DNA of 64,000 nucleotides, from the NCBI GenBank assembly GCA_018266795.1, contig JAFDZV010000011.1, positions 54,129 to 118,128 of the forward strand, written 5' to 3'. Origin of the DNA: Bacteroidota bacterium. GTDB taxonomy: Bacteria > Bacteroidota > Ignavibacteria > OLB7. The position numbers were made by a program, and so were the translations under genes. This document shows, piece after piece, positions 1-9,458 of the stretch; the first letter of the stretch is position 1, and each line of letters opens with the position of its first letter. Under the pieces are notes generated by a model. It was given only the letters and a program-made list of their open reading frames with translations. It was not told the DNA's origin and did no database searches.

Positions 1-1380
1 CGCCAGGCGACCAAGGATGCCGGCAAGCTCGCGGGGCTGGACGTGCTGCGCATCCTCAACGAACCCACGGCCGCAGCCCTGGCATACGGCCTGGACCGCG
101 AGCGGCAGGGAATCGTTGCCGTATACGATTTCGGCGGCGGCACGTTCGACATCTCCATTCTCAAGCTGGACAGCGGCGTCTATCAGGTCCTGGCCACGGG
201 CGGCGATACCTACCTGGGCGGCGACGATATCGATCAGGCGTTGATGGTGCTTCTCACAAGGGAGCTGTCCGATCGGCATGGCGTGGAGGCACTTACACCT
301 CGGGAGCTTCAGCAGCTTCGGGATGCCGCCGAACGTGCGAAGAAGGAGACATCGTTCAGCCAGCGGGTGGAGATATCGCTTCAGCTTGCCGATCACGACG
401 TTGCATATACACGGACGCTTACGCGTGAGGAGCTGGAATCGATTGCGCGCCCCATCGTGGAACGCACAGTTGGCCCCTGCCGCACGGCGCTGGAGGATGC
501 CGGGCTCACACCGGCGGAGATCGACGCCGTTGTACTTGTGGGAGGTTCCACCCGCATGCCTCTGGTGAAACGCACCGTTCAGGAGATCTTCGGAAAGGCC
601 CCGTACGATTCACTGAACCCGGATGAGGTGGTGGCCGTCGGCGCTGCGATTCAGGCCGACGTGCTGGGCGGAAACCGGCGCGACACGCTGTTGCTGGACG
701 TTGTTCCCCTCTCGCTGGGAATTGAAACCGTTGGGGGGATGATGTCCGTTCTGATTCCGCGCAACACCACGATCCCGACCCAGTTGCGCGAACACTACAC
801 TACGTTCGTGGACAATCAGACCGGCATCAACATCAATGTTTACCAGGGCGAGCGGGAGTTCGTGCGCGACAACCGGCATCTCGCATCGTTCACGCTTGGC
901 CCGCTTCCCGCACTGCCGGCCGGCATGCCGAAGATCGAGGTGACGTTCACGATCGATGCAGACGGCATTCTGCACGTACGGGCACGCGACATGCGCACCG
1001 GAACGGAGCAGGGAATGGATATCCGGCCAAGCTACGGGCTCACGGAAGAGGAGATTCGGAGGATGCTGATGGAATCGGTGGAGCGGGCAGAGCAGGACAT
1101 CGGCGAACGGATGATTGCCGAGGCGCGCAACGAGTCTCAGGCACTGCTTCACGCCACCAGGAGAACGTTGGAGAAGCACCCTGATCTGATAGATGCGGAG
1201 GAGGCTCAGGCGGTGGAATCGGCGATCAGGCACCTGGAAGAGGCCGCAGCCGGGCAGGACCATCGGAGCATGCGCCGGGCGGCCGAGGAGCTGGAGCGGA
1301 TCACCGAACCGTTCGCCCAGCGTGTGTTGAACAGCACCGTTCAATCCGGCTTCGCAAAACGCGGCATCGAAGAAGTGTAG
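1..1380 (+). CDS. hscA: Fe-S assembly Hsp70 chaperone HscA, 5' end outside window
   Basis: Hsp70-class ATPase that, with HscB, helps pass Fe-S clusters from the IscU scaffold to client proteins. The reading frame is open from base 1 and lacks about the first 155 residues. Visible are the [13 protein letters not shown] segment, the phosphate-loop motif [12 protein letters not shown], the [10 protein letters not shown] motif and the C-terminal substrate-binding region. The stretch [16 protein letters not shown] matches HscA better than DnaK, and the total length (about 600) and lack of an acidic DnaK-like tail fit HscA. Fdx and IscX lie a few kb downstream, as expected for an ISC locus, but unrelated genes sit between. 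A DnaK paralogue remains the alternative. Confidence 0.85.
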   Translation, partial: RQATKDAGKLAGLDVLRILNEPTAAALAYGLDRERQGIVAVYDFGGGTFDISILKLDSGVYQVLATGGDTYLGGDDIDQALMVLLTRELSDRHGVEALTPRELQQLRDAAERAKKETSFSQRVEISLQLADHDVAYTRTLTREELESIARPIVERTVGPCRTALEDAGLTPAEIDAVVLVGGSTRMPLVKRTVQEIFGKAPYDSLNPDEVVAVGAAIQADVLGGNRRDTLLLDVVPLSLGIETVGGMMSVLIPRNTTIPTQLREHYTTFVDNQTGININVYQGEREFVRDNRHLASFTLGPLPALPAGMPKIEVTFTIDADGILHVRARDMRTGTEQGMDIRPSYGLTEEEIRRMLMESVERAEQDIGERMIAEARNESQALLHATRRTLEKHPDLIDAEEAQAVESAIRHLEEAAAGQDHRSMRRAAEELERITEPFAQRVLNSTVQSGFAKRGIEEV

Positions 1381-1415
1381 CTCCTTCGGGGACCGCTCGT
1401 ACGTGGGGAAACACA

Positions 1416-1444
1416 TTGACCATAGCATCCAAAAATGTTATTAT
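1416..1444 (+). promoter_or_regulatory. Predicted sigma70-like promoter of the kelch/T9SS gene
   Basis: TTGACC (1416-1421), a 17-base spacer and TATTAT (1439-1444) lie about 165 bases before the start at 1612, in an AT-rich pocket after hscA. It implies a long 5' leader. Inferred from sequence only; FCB-group bacteria often use a divergent promoter consensus. Confidence 0.45.
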
Positions 1445-1611
1445 CGGCCCCAGTGTAAAAAGGTGTTGGGAGCGGCGTAACGTTTTTATAACCTTGCAGC
1501 GCTCAACACCATCGCATGGTTGGAGTACAGCCATGTTTTCGTTCATGAGTCAGAACGCTCTTCTCTCTAAGTCTTCATACACTCTCAACTCACCTTAATC
1601 CGGAGTTTAGC

Positions 1612-4020
1612 ATGTCACATGCTTACAGCCGAGTCTGGCGCGGAGTCTTCGCGCTGGCGTTGCTATTACTGACGGCAGCGAGCACCGGCCTCGCACAATG
1701 GGTCGAGGCGCCTAGTGTTCCATCGGCGCGCACCATGGCGATGATCGCTGCGTCCACCGATAAGGTATATGTCTTTGGTGGAGCTACCGACGGGATCGTC
1801 CCGAACGGCTATCTCCCGTCGACTGCAACCAGCACCGCATGGGTGTGGAACGTTGCAGGCAGCGCGTGGACACAGTTGACCGGCATGCCGCAGACCCGCG
1901 CGGCCGGCTACGTCGCATATTCGAACCTGAACGGCAAGTTCTATATCGTTGGCGGCGTCTCCTACTCTGGCACTACTCGCACCTTCCCGGCGAGCGTTCT
2001 CGAGTTCGACCCGACGACCAACGCCTACACCGCAAAGGCCAACATGCCGATTCCGGTCTGCGGCTTCACGGGTGCCTATGTTGGCGGCAAGATCTACGTG
2101 ATGGGCGGCATCGCTCCGAGCGGAACCAGCTATACCTTCCCCACCACGATTCAGGTTTATGATATCGCAACCAACACCTGGTCGCAGTCGCCGAACGATG
2201 CCCCGTACGCGGTGATCTACGGCAGCGCCACCTCCGTTGGCAGCGACATCTTCCTCGTCGGCGGCGCGGACGCCAGCCAGAACTTCACCGTGACGCAGAA
2301 CGCCTACAAGGGCACCGTCTCGCCGAACGGAATCGTGTGGTCCCAGCTCGCCGACTATCCGCTTCCGGCCCTCTCGGTCGCCGGCGGCTCGCTGGCCAAC
2401 AAGCCGTACTTCTCGGGCGGCCTGGACCAGAACGATCAGCCGATCCGCAACAGCTACATCTGGGACAACGCTTCCAGCAGCTGGAAGGGCGGCTACGGTC
2501 TGCCGATCGCTCTCGGCAACGTGAGCGAGATGCCGACCGACGGCACCTCCCTGTTCTACGTCAGCGGCACGGGGGGCAACAAGAAGACCTTCAAGCTCAG
2601 CCCGGGTGCTGACCAGGCCGTGGCCGAGGTCGGCCCGACGCACTTCGTGCTCACCACGAAGACCGGTACGTCTGCCGCTGCGGTGATCAAGGTCACCAAC
2701 TGGGGCACCGCTCCGCTCAGCGGCAGCATCGAGATCGGCGCGGCTGACCAGGCATGGCTCAGCACCTCGAACCTGAACTTCTCGGACATCGCTCCGGGCA
2801 CGTCGCAGAATCTGACGATCAACGCCGGCAGCTCGGGCACCGCCCAGGGCAACTATACCGGAACGGTCACGGTTCACACCAACGACCCGACACATGCCAC
2901 CAACGCCGTTACCGTCTCGCTGTATGTGCGCGACCAGCTTGCACAGCAGAAGACGAAGGTCGTGGTCGAGGAAGGCACCGGTACGTGGTGCGGATGGTGC
3001 CCGTACTCGCATCGCATCCTCGATGACATCCAGTCGCAGCACGGCCAGGACATGATCCTGATTGCCTATCACGGCTACGTGGGCACGAACGATCCGTGGG
3101 TCAGCAGCACGATCGACAACCTGACCACGCGCCTCGGACTCACCGGCTATCCGAACGCATCGTTCCAGCGCTGGTACTTCCCGGGTGAGCCTGCCCAGAT
3201 GGTCAGCCGCGACAAGTTCGCGTCATACTTCGATGCAGTGCTCGCAACCCAGCCGAACGCTCCGATCAAGCTGGACGTGACCAAGTACAAGTACGATGAC
3301 GCAACCAAGACGGTGACCGCCACGCTGCACGTGACCACCGCCCAGGCGATGGAAGTCACCAGCAGCGTCAAGTTCAACGTCAACGCTGTGGTGAAGGAGG
3401 ATGGCATCGTTCATCAGCAGACCGAATACGGCACGCCGCAGGGTACCGTTGAGCACGACGACTACGTGCACAACAACATCGTGCGCACGCTGTGGCCTGA
3501 TGAGAAGGGCCGCCAGATCACGCTGCCGGGTGATGCAATCCAGGACAACGTCCTGCTTCCCGGCTCCGAGTTCGACGTGGACGTCACCTTCCCGGTGACC
3601 TGCGACAATCCGGACAACTGCAAGACGGTGTTCCTGATCCAGACCAGCATCGGCACCAGCTCGCTGGGACCGATCCTCCAGGGAACGGAGCTTGCACTGA
3701 AGTCGTCGATCGGTCAGGGCAGCACCGAGGGCGTGAACAACGCTGCTACGGCCGGCCTGGCGATGTCGCTTTCCACCGGCGCACCGAACCCGGCCTCCAC
3801 GTTCGCAACCTTCGAGTACTCGGTGCCGACGCCCGGCAACGTGTACGTCGAGGTGTATGACATGGTCGGCAAGAAGGTGCTCTCGAACAATGTTGACCAT
3901 GTCGAGGCTGGCTCGCACAGCTTCAACCTCAACGTCAACAGCCTGGTCAGCGGCGTCTACACCGTTCGCCTTACGTCGAACGGCGCGAGCACGTCGCAGA
4001 TGATGACGATCGCCCGCTGA
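1612..4020 (+). CDS. Exported kelch-repeat protein with thioredoxin-like CxxC domain and T9SS sorting domain
   Basis: Secreted or surface protein of 802 residues. A signal peptide (basic start, hydrophobic ALALLLLTAAS, cleavage near GLAQ) is followed by kelch-type beta-propeller repeats (about residues 40-320, recurring V-Y-V-x-G-G). An Ig-like/HYDIN-type beta segment follows (about 340-440), then an Omp28-like thioredoxin-fold region with the motif GTGTWCGWCPYS around residue 460, and finally a C-terminal PNP-initiated Por/type IX sorting domain. The CGWC motif could make it a redox-active or disulphide protein, but the substrate is unknown. It has its own promoter and a strong terminator, so it is probably monocistronic. 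The start is fixed by the signal peptide. Confidence 0.8.
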   Translation: MSHAYSRVWRGVFALALLLLTAASTGLAQWVEAPSVPSARTMAMIAASTDKVYVFGGATDGIVPNGYLPSTATSTAWVWNVAGSAWTQLTGMPQTRAAGYVAYSNLNGKFYIVGGVSYSGTTRTFPASVLEFDPTTNAYTAKANMPIPVCGFTGAYVGGKIYVMGGIAPSGTSYTFPTTIQVYDIATNTWSQSPNDAPYAVIYGSATSVGSDIFLVGGADASQNFTVTQNAYKGTVSPNGIVWSQLADYPLPALSVAGGSLANKPYFSGGLDQNDQPIRNSYIWDNASSSWKGGYGLPIALGNVSEMPTDGTSLFYVSGTGGNKKTFKLSPGADQAVAEVGPTHFVLTTKTGTSAAAVIKVTNWGTAPLSGSIEIGAADQAWLSTSNLNFSDIAPGTSQNLTINAGSSGTAQGNYTGTVTVHTNDPTHATNAVTVSLYVRDQLAQQKTKVVVEEGTGTWCGWCPYSHRILDDIQSQHGQDMILIAYHGYVGTNDPWVSSTIDNLTTRLGLTGYPNASFQRWYFPGEPAQMVSRDKFASYFDAVLATQPNAPIKLDVTKYKYDDATKTVTATLHVTTAQAMEVTSSVKFNVNAVVKEDGIVHQQTEYGTPQGTVEHDDYVHNNIVRTLWPDEKGRQITLPGDAIQDNVLLPGSEFDVDVTFPVTCDNPDNCKTVFLIQTSIGTSSLGPILQGTELALKSSIGQGSTEGVNNAATAGLAMSLSTGAPNPASTFATFEYSVPTPGNVYVEVYDMVGKKVLSNNVDHVEAGSHSFNLNVNSLVSGVYTVRLTSNGASTSQMMTIAR

Positions 4021-4060
4021 TTTGCCTGAAAACGGCATCAGCTCGAGATTGAGCATACAG

Positions 4061-4094
4061 GAGCCCCGGCAGCGATGCCGGGGCTCTCTTTTTG
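4061..4094 (+). terminator. Rho-independent terminator
   Basis: Perfect 11-bp stem GAGCCCCGGCA / TGCCGGGGCTC with a GCGA loop, followed by TCTTTTT. It lies 40 bases after the kelch gene's stop codon. Confidence 0.9.
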
Positions 4095-4244
4095 GTGCAG
4101 ATCTTCTCCTCCAAACATGTATTTTCATCCGCATAATTCCGCCGCAAACCCGCGGCGCGCGGTATGAGCCTTCACCCTCGGACGGTGGCGCTCTTCAACC
4201 GATCCGAACCGGATGGTGTTGCCGAATTCAACAGGACTGGTGCT

Positions 4245-4982
4245 ATGAATACACGTTCACTCCTCGCCATTGCCGCAGCCGTCATCGCAGCCTCGGCATG
4301 TGCGCCGCGCATGAATGCGCAGACCATGCCCTACAGTGTCGACCTTCAGGAGCAGCCGACGATTTCGGTTGAGCCGGGGGGCTACCGCGAGTTCCACATG
4401 ATGGTCACCAATCTGACCAGTCGGAATCTGCAGGTGATCGTTGTTCGCACTGCGAACGATCTCAGCAACAACAAGTGGGAGTCCTCGATCTGCTTCGATG
4501 ATCTCTGCTTCGGTGATACGGTATCGCATCCCCCGACGCTTCAGTTGAAGGCAAACGAGACGCGCCTTGTGAAGGTGAACATCTCTGCCGACAGCGTTCC
4601 CGAGACGCATGCGCACGTGGTGATCCAGTTCTCCACACTCGGCGAGCAGAACATCTCGCAGAAGGAGATCAACGTCACGGTGCAGGCCGCCGGAGTGGCC
4701 GCGCCGGTTGCCGAGAACAGCCGCGCCGTCTATCCGAACCCCGCGGTGGCATATGTCTCCATCCCGCTTCCCGAGGCCGTTCCGGCGCGCAATGTGGAGC
4801 TCGGGATCTACAACGACATCGGCGAGCACGTAGCCGACCACTCGGACGCCGCCGCGGCAGCGATGAGCGGCGGTGCAGCGCGCCTGACCGTGGATCTTGC
4901 CGGCTTCAAGAGCGGAACGTACTTCTATCGCCTGGCAGTTGATGGTGCCGCACGAACCGGCTCCTTCGTGGTTGCCCGCTGA
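4245..4982 (+). CDS. Exported protein with T9SS sorting domain
   Basis: About 245 residues. The ATG at 4245 is chosen because a clear signal peptide follows (NTR then hydrophobic LLAIAAAVIAASA, cleavage near NAQ); an upstream in-frame ATG at 4164 would add 27 unlikely residues. The middle region is beta-rich with two cysteines (ICFDDLCFGD) and resembles Ig-like protein-protein domains. From about residue 160 it has a PNPAVAYVSI-type start of a type IX secretion sorting domain, ending SGTYFYRL...FVVAR. No enzymatic motif is seen. It is flanked by terminators on both sides, so it is probably transcribed alone. Confidence 0.7.
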   Translation: MNTRSLLAIAAAVIAASACAPRMNAQTMPYSVDLQEQPTISVEPGGYREFHMMVTNLTSRNLQVIVVRTANDLSNNKWESSICFDDLCFGDTVSHPPTLQLKANETRLVKVNISADSVPETHAHVVIQFSTLGEQNISQKEINVTVQAAGVAAPVAENSRAVYPNPAVAYVSIPLPEAVPARNVELGIYNDIGEHVADHSDAAAAAMSGGAARLTVDLAGFKSGTYFYRLAVDGAARTGSFVVAR

Positions 4983-5017
4983 TCGTACGCGCCGGCACAT
5001 ATCGATCGTGAACACGT

Positions 5018-5050
5018 GAAGGGGTGCGCCTGTCGCACCCCTTCTTCGCT
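5018..5050 (+). terminator. Rho-independent-like terminator
   Basis: Stem GAAGGGGTGCG / CGCACCCCTTC with a five-base loop, starting 36 bases after the preceding stop. The tail TTCGCTT is only weakly T-rich. Confidence 0.7.
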
Positions 5051-5401
5051 TCCGGCCCGCGGAATCCCTTCATCCCGTGTTGCATCGCTCGCGATCGCAG
5101 CACGCATCAGGAAATCGTAACGAGGCATCCCGAGCCGTACCGCGGCGCATCGTGCGCTCAGGCCGTTGGCCCCCCTTCCTCGAATGCGCTGCGGACAGGC
5201 GATGCAGCGCACGCTCGACATCCCGATTGCCATCGAACGACAAACGTGTTCGAGAGCTTGCATGGCAACACTTTCTCACCCCGCCGATATTCGCAATAAT
5301 GAGGAAAAGTGGCATGTTAGCCGCACTGCGGCCTCCTGGCTGGCCCTCCAGACTGCGCCAATCCAAAATCTATCTTCATCCTTATCAGGGAGATCGCTTC
5401 C
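5051..5401. other. Gene-free spacer before superoxide dismutase
   Basis: About 350 bases with no convincing coding frame, RNA fold or repeat; the open frames here have no recognisable protein character. It must contain the sod promoter, but I see no clear -35/-10 pair. Confidence 0.4.
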
Positions 5402-6055
5402 ATGGCATATCAGTGGCAATTCAATCCGCGGCCGTACTCTGATGCGGACGCAGGTACACTCCTTGCACCTGTCATCGATGCCGAAACAGCAGACTGGCAT
5501 TACAACAAGCATCACAAGGGCTACGTCGATGCCCTGAACAAGATCGAGCAGGAGCTCGAAGGCTGCGACCGGGGCGCTGCGAACGGCAACTATTCACAGG
5601 TTGGCGAATTGAAACGCCGCTTCTCCTGGAATCATGCCGGCGCACTCCTGCACGACATATACTGGGACGTCATGGGCGGTGATGGCGATACCAGCAAGGG
5701 CCCTCAGGTTGTGGCCGCCATCGAGTCGCACTTCGGTTCGTTCGATGCTTGGAAGGCGGACTTCAAGGCTAGCTGCGTCGCAGCCAAGCTTTCCGGCTGG
5801 GGCGTGCTTGCGTTCGACTCGCTCTACTCGCAGCGCCTCCTCAATCTCGAAGTGGACGAACACCACTACGGCGCGATGTGGGGAGCGTTCCCCCTGATCC
5901 CGTGCGACGTGTTCGAGCATGCCTACTATCACAAGGATGGCTGGGCGCGCGCCGCTTATATCGACAACTTCATCGCCAACCTGCACTGGGGACGTATCAA
6001 CGATCGTTATTTGAAGTACGTTGCTCCGTTCGTTCAGAACGCGAGCGCAGTGTAG
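5402..6055 (+). CDS. sodB: Fe/Mn-type superoxide dismutase
   Basis: Converts superoxide to oxygen and hydrogen peroxide; 217 residues, no signal peptide, so cytoplasmic. Metal ligands can be placed at H33 (WHYNKHHKGYV), H84 (LLHDIYW), D169 and H173 (CDVFEHAYY), the family's H-H-D-H set. The sequence is divergent: the usual D-W-E-H-A appears as D-V-F-E-H-A, and the segment NHAGALLHDIYW resembles archaeal or mycobacterial forms. Metal choice (Fe or Mn) cannot be told, so the symbol is a guess within the family. It sits between hscA and fdx, which would link oxidative defence to Fe-S biogenesis if co-regulated, but a long spacer precedes it. Confidence 0.9.
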   Translation: MAYQWQFNPRPYSDADAGTLLAPVIDAETADWHYNKHHKGYVDALNKIEQELEGCDRGAANGNYSQVGELKRRFSWNHAGALLHDIYWDVMGGDGDTSKGPQVVAAIESHFGSFDAWKADFKASCVAAKLSGWGVLAFDSLYSQRLLNLEVDEHHYGAMWGAFPLIPCDVFEHAYYHKDGWARAAYIDNFIANLHWGRINDRYLKYVAPFVQNASAV

Positions 6056-6141
6056 GCAGCAACGCAACGATTGCCGCATGAGGCGAAGAACGGCAGATGC
6101 CGCAGCTTCGCCTCATCGCCCTCCGTCAGGCAAATCATTCT

Positions 6142-6492
6142 ATGGCCGATAAGCTCCATACAGTCACCTATCTCCCGTTCAACATCACGGTCCAGGCTCC
6201 GGACGGCGAGAACCTTCTGGATCTTGCACTGGACAACGGCATCGATCTTCAGCATAACTGCGGCGGCGTCTGCGCCTGCTCCACCTGTCATGTGATCATC
6301 CGCGAGGGGGAGGAGAATCTTTCGGAGATGCAGGACGACGAGGCGGATCAGCTGGACGAGGCCGAAGGCCTCACCATCAGCTCCCGCCTTGGATGCCAGG
6401 CGAAGATTCACGGCGATGTCGTGGTGGAAATCCCGCTCCTCAACGAGGAGATTCGCTACCTCTTCCACGAAGGGGCGCGCAAAGAGGATTGA
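6142..6492 (+). CDS. fdx: ISC-type [2Fe-2S] ferredoxin
   Basis: Electron carrier for Fe-S cluster assembly; 116 residues. The cluster-binding pattern C-x5-C-x2-C (CGGVCACSTC) with a fourth cysteine in RLGCQAKI is typical of adrenodoxin-like ISC ferredoxins, as is the acidic helix EENLSEMQDDEADQLDEAEG. The ATG at 6142 (MADKLHTVTY) is preferred over an upstream in-frame ATG at 6097 because homologues start here. IscX follows about 65 bases later on the same strand. Confidence 0.92.
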   Translation: MADKLHTVTYLPFNITVQAPDGENLLDLALDNGIDLQHNCGGVCACSTCHVIIREGEENLSEMQDDEADQLDEAEGLTISSRLGCQAKIHGDVVVEIPLLNEEIRYLFHEGARKED

Positions 6493-6556
6493 TGATTCGC
6501 GCGGATCCGTTCCACGCCCACATTCACGCGGCCTCTGCCGCTCAATTCGATAGTAC

Positions 6557-6760
6557 ATGACCTGGCAGGACATCGAGGATATCGGCATTGCTCTCCACGA
6601 GAAGTTTCCGGAGATCGATCCGCTCACCGTCCGCTTCACCGATCTTCTCCGCTGGATATCGGAACTCGAGGAGTTCACCGACAATCCGAAGGAGTCCAAC
6701 GAGAAGAAGCTGGAAGCCGTTCAGATGGCATGGTATGAGGAATGGAAGGATAATCAGTAG
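6557..6760 (+). CDS. iscX: IscX/YfhJ, Fe-S assembly regulator
   Basis: 67-residue acidic protein of the IscX family, which binds IscS and iron and modulates cluster assembly rate. Diagnostic features are the DIEDIGIALHEKFPEIDPLTVRF start, the FTDL...WI core, and the KLEAVQMAWYEEW end. Length matches the E. coli family member (66 residues). Its stop codon directly abuts the ATG of the next gene, indicating translational coupling. Confidence 0.95.
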   Translation: MTWQDIEDIGIALHEKFPEIDPLTVRFTDLLRWISELEEFTDNPKESNEKKLEAVQMAWYEEWKDNQ

Positions 6761-7423
6761 ATGCAGACAATCGGTCTGTTCCCACTCAACATCGTTCTGT
6801 TCCCGGGTTCTTCCTACCCGCTGCACATCTTCGAAGCCCGCTACAAGATCCTGATCCGCGAAGCCATTGACACCAACGGCGAGTTCGGAATCAATCTCGT
6901 GGACGAGGGGAAGATGTTTCAGACCGGATGCAAGGCCCGGGTCTCGAACGTGCTCACCGTTCACGACGACGGCAAGATGGATATTGTCGTCACGGGAACG
7001 GATCGCTACGTTGTCCGGACGTACCATACCAACGAGCACGAATACATCACGGCCGATGTCGATCCACTGGAGGACGAGGAGCCGAATCCCGAGTTCGAGA
7101 TGCTGGAACGCACCATCGGCCTGTACAATCGGCTGGTGGAGTCAGTCTACGGCGAAGCGGAGGAGTTGCTGAATCCGAGCGACTGGGTTACCGGCGGCGC
7201 CTCGTTCCGGATTGCACAGAAGTCCGGACTGGAACTGGTTGTGCGGCAGCAGCTGCTGGAGATGCGCTCGGAGAACGAACGCCTCGCGTTTCTCTGTACG
7301 TATCTGGAGGAGATTCTTCCAAAGATCAGGCAGGTGGAGAAGATTCAGATGCTGGTACGGAACGATGGCTACGTGAAGCCTGATGTATCGTGGAACGATA
7401 CCGATGACGAGGGGCAGAGCTAG
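6761..7423 (+). CDS. Lon N-terminal (substrate-binding) domain protein, YcfA/LonN-like
   Basis: 220 residues resembling only the N-terminal LON substrate-binding domain: IGLFPLNIVLFPGSSYPLHIFEARYK at the start is characteristic, and a helical C-terminal part follows (about 120-210). No ATPase or protease domain is present, so it is not Lon protease; such stand-alone domains are common, with an uncertain role in protein quality control. It begins at the base after the iscX stop codon and closes this operon. Confidence 0.85.
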   Translation: MQTIGLFPLNIVLFPGSSYPLHIFEARYKILIREAIDTNGEFGINLVDEGKMFQTGCKARVSNVLTVHDDGKMDIVVTGTDRYVVRTYHTNEHEYITADVDPLEDEEPNPEFEMLERTIGLYNRLVESVYGEAEELLNPSDWVTGGASFRIAQKSGLELVVRQQLLEMRSENERLAFLCTYLEEILPKIRQVEKIQMLVRNDGYVKPDVSWNDTDDEGQS

Positions 7424-7564
7424 ATCAGGCCGGACGTTGGGTCTGGGTATTTCGTGCCTGGTACGTCCCGTTGCTTGATGCCGTGGTCAGTTGTGAGTAG
7501 CACGCCCGGATGCACCTCGCTGTAGTGCCTGGTGCCCACTGCCATCTCATTCGGTTGTTCCGCC

Positions 7565-9409
7565 TCACGAACCGCCGCGCAGGGCCCGAACCCGTGCGCG
7601 CGCCTGGACGGCGAACTGCGATTTCGGATACTCCGCCAGCAGGCGCATGTACAGTTCCATTCCCTTCACCCGGTCCCCCAGCTTGCGATCGGTGATCTCT
7701 GCAGCGTGATACAGCGCCCGATCGGCAAGGTTCCCCGTTGAATAGCGAGCCACCACTCCCAGCAGCGTCGCAACGGCATCGGCGTTCCTCCCCAGCATCT
7801 CCATCGCCTCCGCCTCCGCCACAAGCGATTCATCCGCCAATGCACCATCAGGATTGGACTTCGCCACCGTCTGCAGCCCGTCGATCGCCTCCTTCCATCT
7901 GTGCTGCCTGAGCAGCAGCATACCGGCCGCATATCGCTTCAACGCGTCGGCATTGTTCTCCATGTTCTCCTGCAGCAGGAACTGATAGCTCAGTGCATCG
8001 TTCGCAACGTCGGTGCCGGGATCGTCCGCAAGCGTTGCGAAGGCGGATGCGGCATCCTTGAATGCGCCGTTGAAGAAATAGATCTCCGCCGAACGGAGCA
8101 GGTTCAGATTACGATACTTCCGCCCCTCCTCGGAATCCCCCGCTCTCGCGGCTCCTTCCGTGTAGAGCCGCTGGGCAAGCTCCACATCCCCCGTACGCAG
8201 CCGCAGATCGGCCTCCAGCAACCGCACCTCTTCCATGTCCGGATAGGCTCCGTAGTCGCGGCGAAGCGCCTCGATCGTCTTCAACGCTGCAGCCGGATCG
8301 TCCAGATCGTCCGCCTCCAGCCGAGCACGGCGCAGCAACGACTGCGGCGCAACCGCCATCACCGGATTCTCGCGGGCAATCGTGCCGTACCGCTCCGCCA
8401 GTTCCTCCGCATCCTTGCGCGAGCGGCTGGGCATCGCACGGTAACGCAATTCCAGTGCCCGCGCATAGGCGAGCACTGCCATGCCGTAGAGCGGATTATC
8501 GTGGGGATAATGGCCGGTGAAATACTCCAGTGCAGGGATCGCAGCCGCGAATCTCCCTTCCTGGATCGCCCGATCGGCGTACTCGTAGACATCGGAGCCG
8601 TGCCCCTTGCGCGCATCGTCCAGTTGCTTCACCACATCCAGCGCGCCGGCATCGTCGCCACGCTCACCGTACAGCCATGCAAGCAACTTCAGGTACCGCG
8701 GATCGCCGGCGCGGGTCTTCAACCGGGCACGCACCGCGGCGATCGCAGCATCCGCGCCGTCCGTGTTCGTCGTGAACCGGCTGAACCCTCCCATCACATA
8801 GCCAAGGCGGGTGGGGTCCACATCCAGCATCAGCAGATACTCCTCGGCGGCATCCGCATAGCGCTGCAGCGCCCCGTAGATCGGCGCCAGCACGTCCATG
8901 AACGCAGTGGGATCCGCAAGCCGCTGGCGCCCCGTCTTGAACGTCTCCACGGCCCGCTCGTACTGCCGGTTGTCCACCTGCGACTGCGCAACGATCTGGT
9001 AGGTCAGCGGATCGTCCGGCCGAAGATCCAGCGCGGCGCGCCACTCCTTTTCCGCGCGATCGGCATGCTCCGTCCGGTAGAGCAGATCCGCGTACTGCGT
9101 GCGAAGCACCACATCGCTCGGGAATCGATTCACACGCTCCTCCACAATCGGCAGCAGTTCGTCGAACCGCGCCAGCGCGATGTACGTGCGGCGCACCGCT
9201 TCGAAGTAGACATTGGATTGCCGGTCACGCTGGTAGAGCTCCATGTAGACGCGCGACGCGTTCACATTGTCGCCGCTGGACTCGTATCCCTGCGCCAGAT
9301 GGAAACGCCGCGCCTCCTCGGCCGGCTGTGCGTGCAGAGGAATGGCCCACCAGGCTCCAAGCACCACGGCCCACATACCGATCACACGGTTCACAGCACC
9401 ACTCGTCAT
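7565..9409 (-). CDS. Exported tetratricopeptide-repeat protein
   Basis: 614 residues. Signal peptide at the N-terminus (hydrophobic VIGMWAVVLGAWWAI, cleavage near LHAQ), then many TPR-like helix pairs through nearly the whole length (for example FEAVRRTYIALARFDELLPIVEE and the C-terminal ALYHAAEITDRKLGDRVKGMELYMRLLAEYPKSQFA). The last repeat resembles those of YbgF/CpoB or BamD-type envelope scaffolds. Probably periplasmic or outer-membrane associated, mediating protein contacts; no catalytic motif. It lies 49 bases downstream of the M24 peptidase gene on the same strand, suggesting one transcript. Confidence 0.75.
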   Translation of the reverse strand: MTSGAVNRVIGMWAVVLGAWWAIPLHAQPAEEARRFHLAQGYESSGDNVNASRVYMELYQRDRQSNVYFEAVRRTYIALARFDELLPIVEERVNRFPSDVVLRTQYADLLYRTEHADRAEKEWRAALDLRPDDPLTYQIVAQSQVDNRQYERAVETFKTGRQRLADPTAFMDVLAPIYGALQRYADAAEEYLLMLDVDPTRLGYVMGGFSRFTTNTDGADAAIAAVRARLKTRAGDPRYLKLLAWLYGERGDDAGALDVVKQLDDARKGHGSDVYEYADRAIQEGRFAAAIPALEYFTGHYPHDNPLYGMAVLAYARALELRYRAMPSRSRKDAEELAERYGTIARENPVMAVAPQSLLRRARLEADDLDDPAAALKTIEALRRDYGAYPDMEEVRLLEADLRLRTGDVELAQRLYTEGAARAGDSEEGRKYRNLNLLRSAEIYFFNGAFKDAASAFATLADDPGTDVANDALSYQFLLQENMENNADALKRYAAGMLLLRQHRWKEAIDGLQTVAKSNPDGALADESLVAEAEAMEMLGRNADAVATLLGVVARYSTGNLADRALYHAAEITDRKLGDRVKGMELYMRLLAEYPKSQFAVQARARVRALRGGS

Positions 9410-9458
9410 ACCATTACCTGCACATCTCTCATTGCGTTCGATTGCCCGCGCATGCGGC

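Noticed and set aside
1-1380. Reading the first gene as DnaK
   Set aside because: The [16 protein letters not shown] segment, length without an acidic tail and nearby fdx/iscX fit HscA better.
5051-5401. Small protein genes in the spacer before sod
   Set aside because: Several overlapping short frames on both strands, none with a signal peptide or domain.
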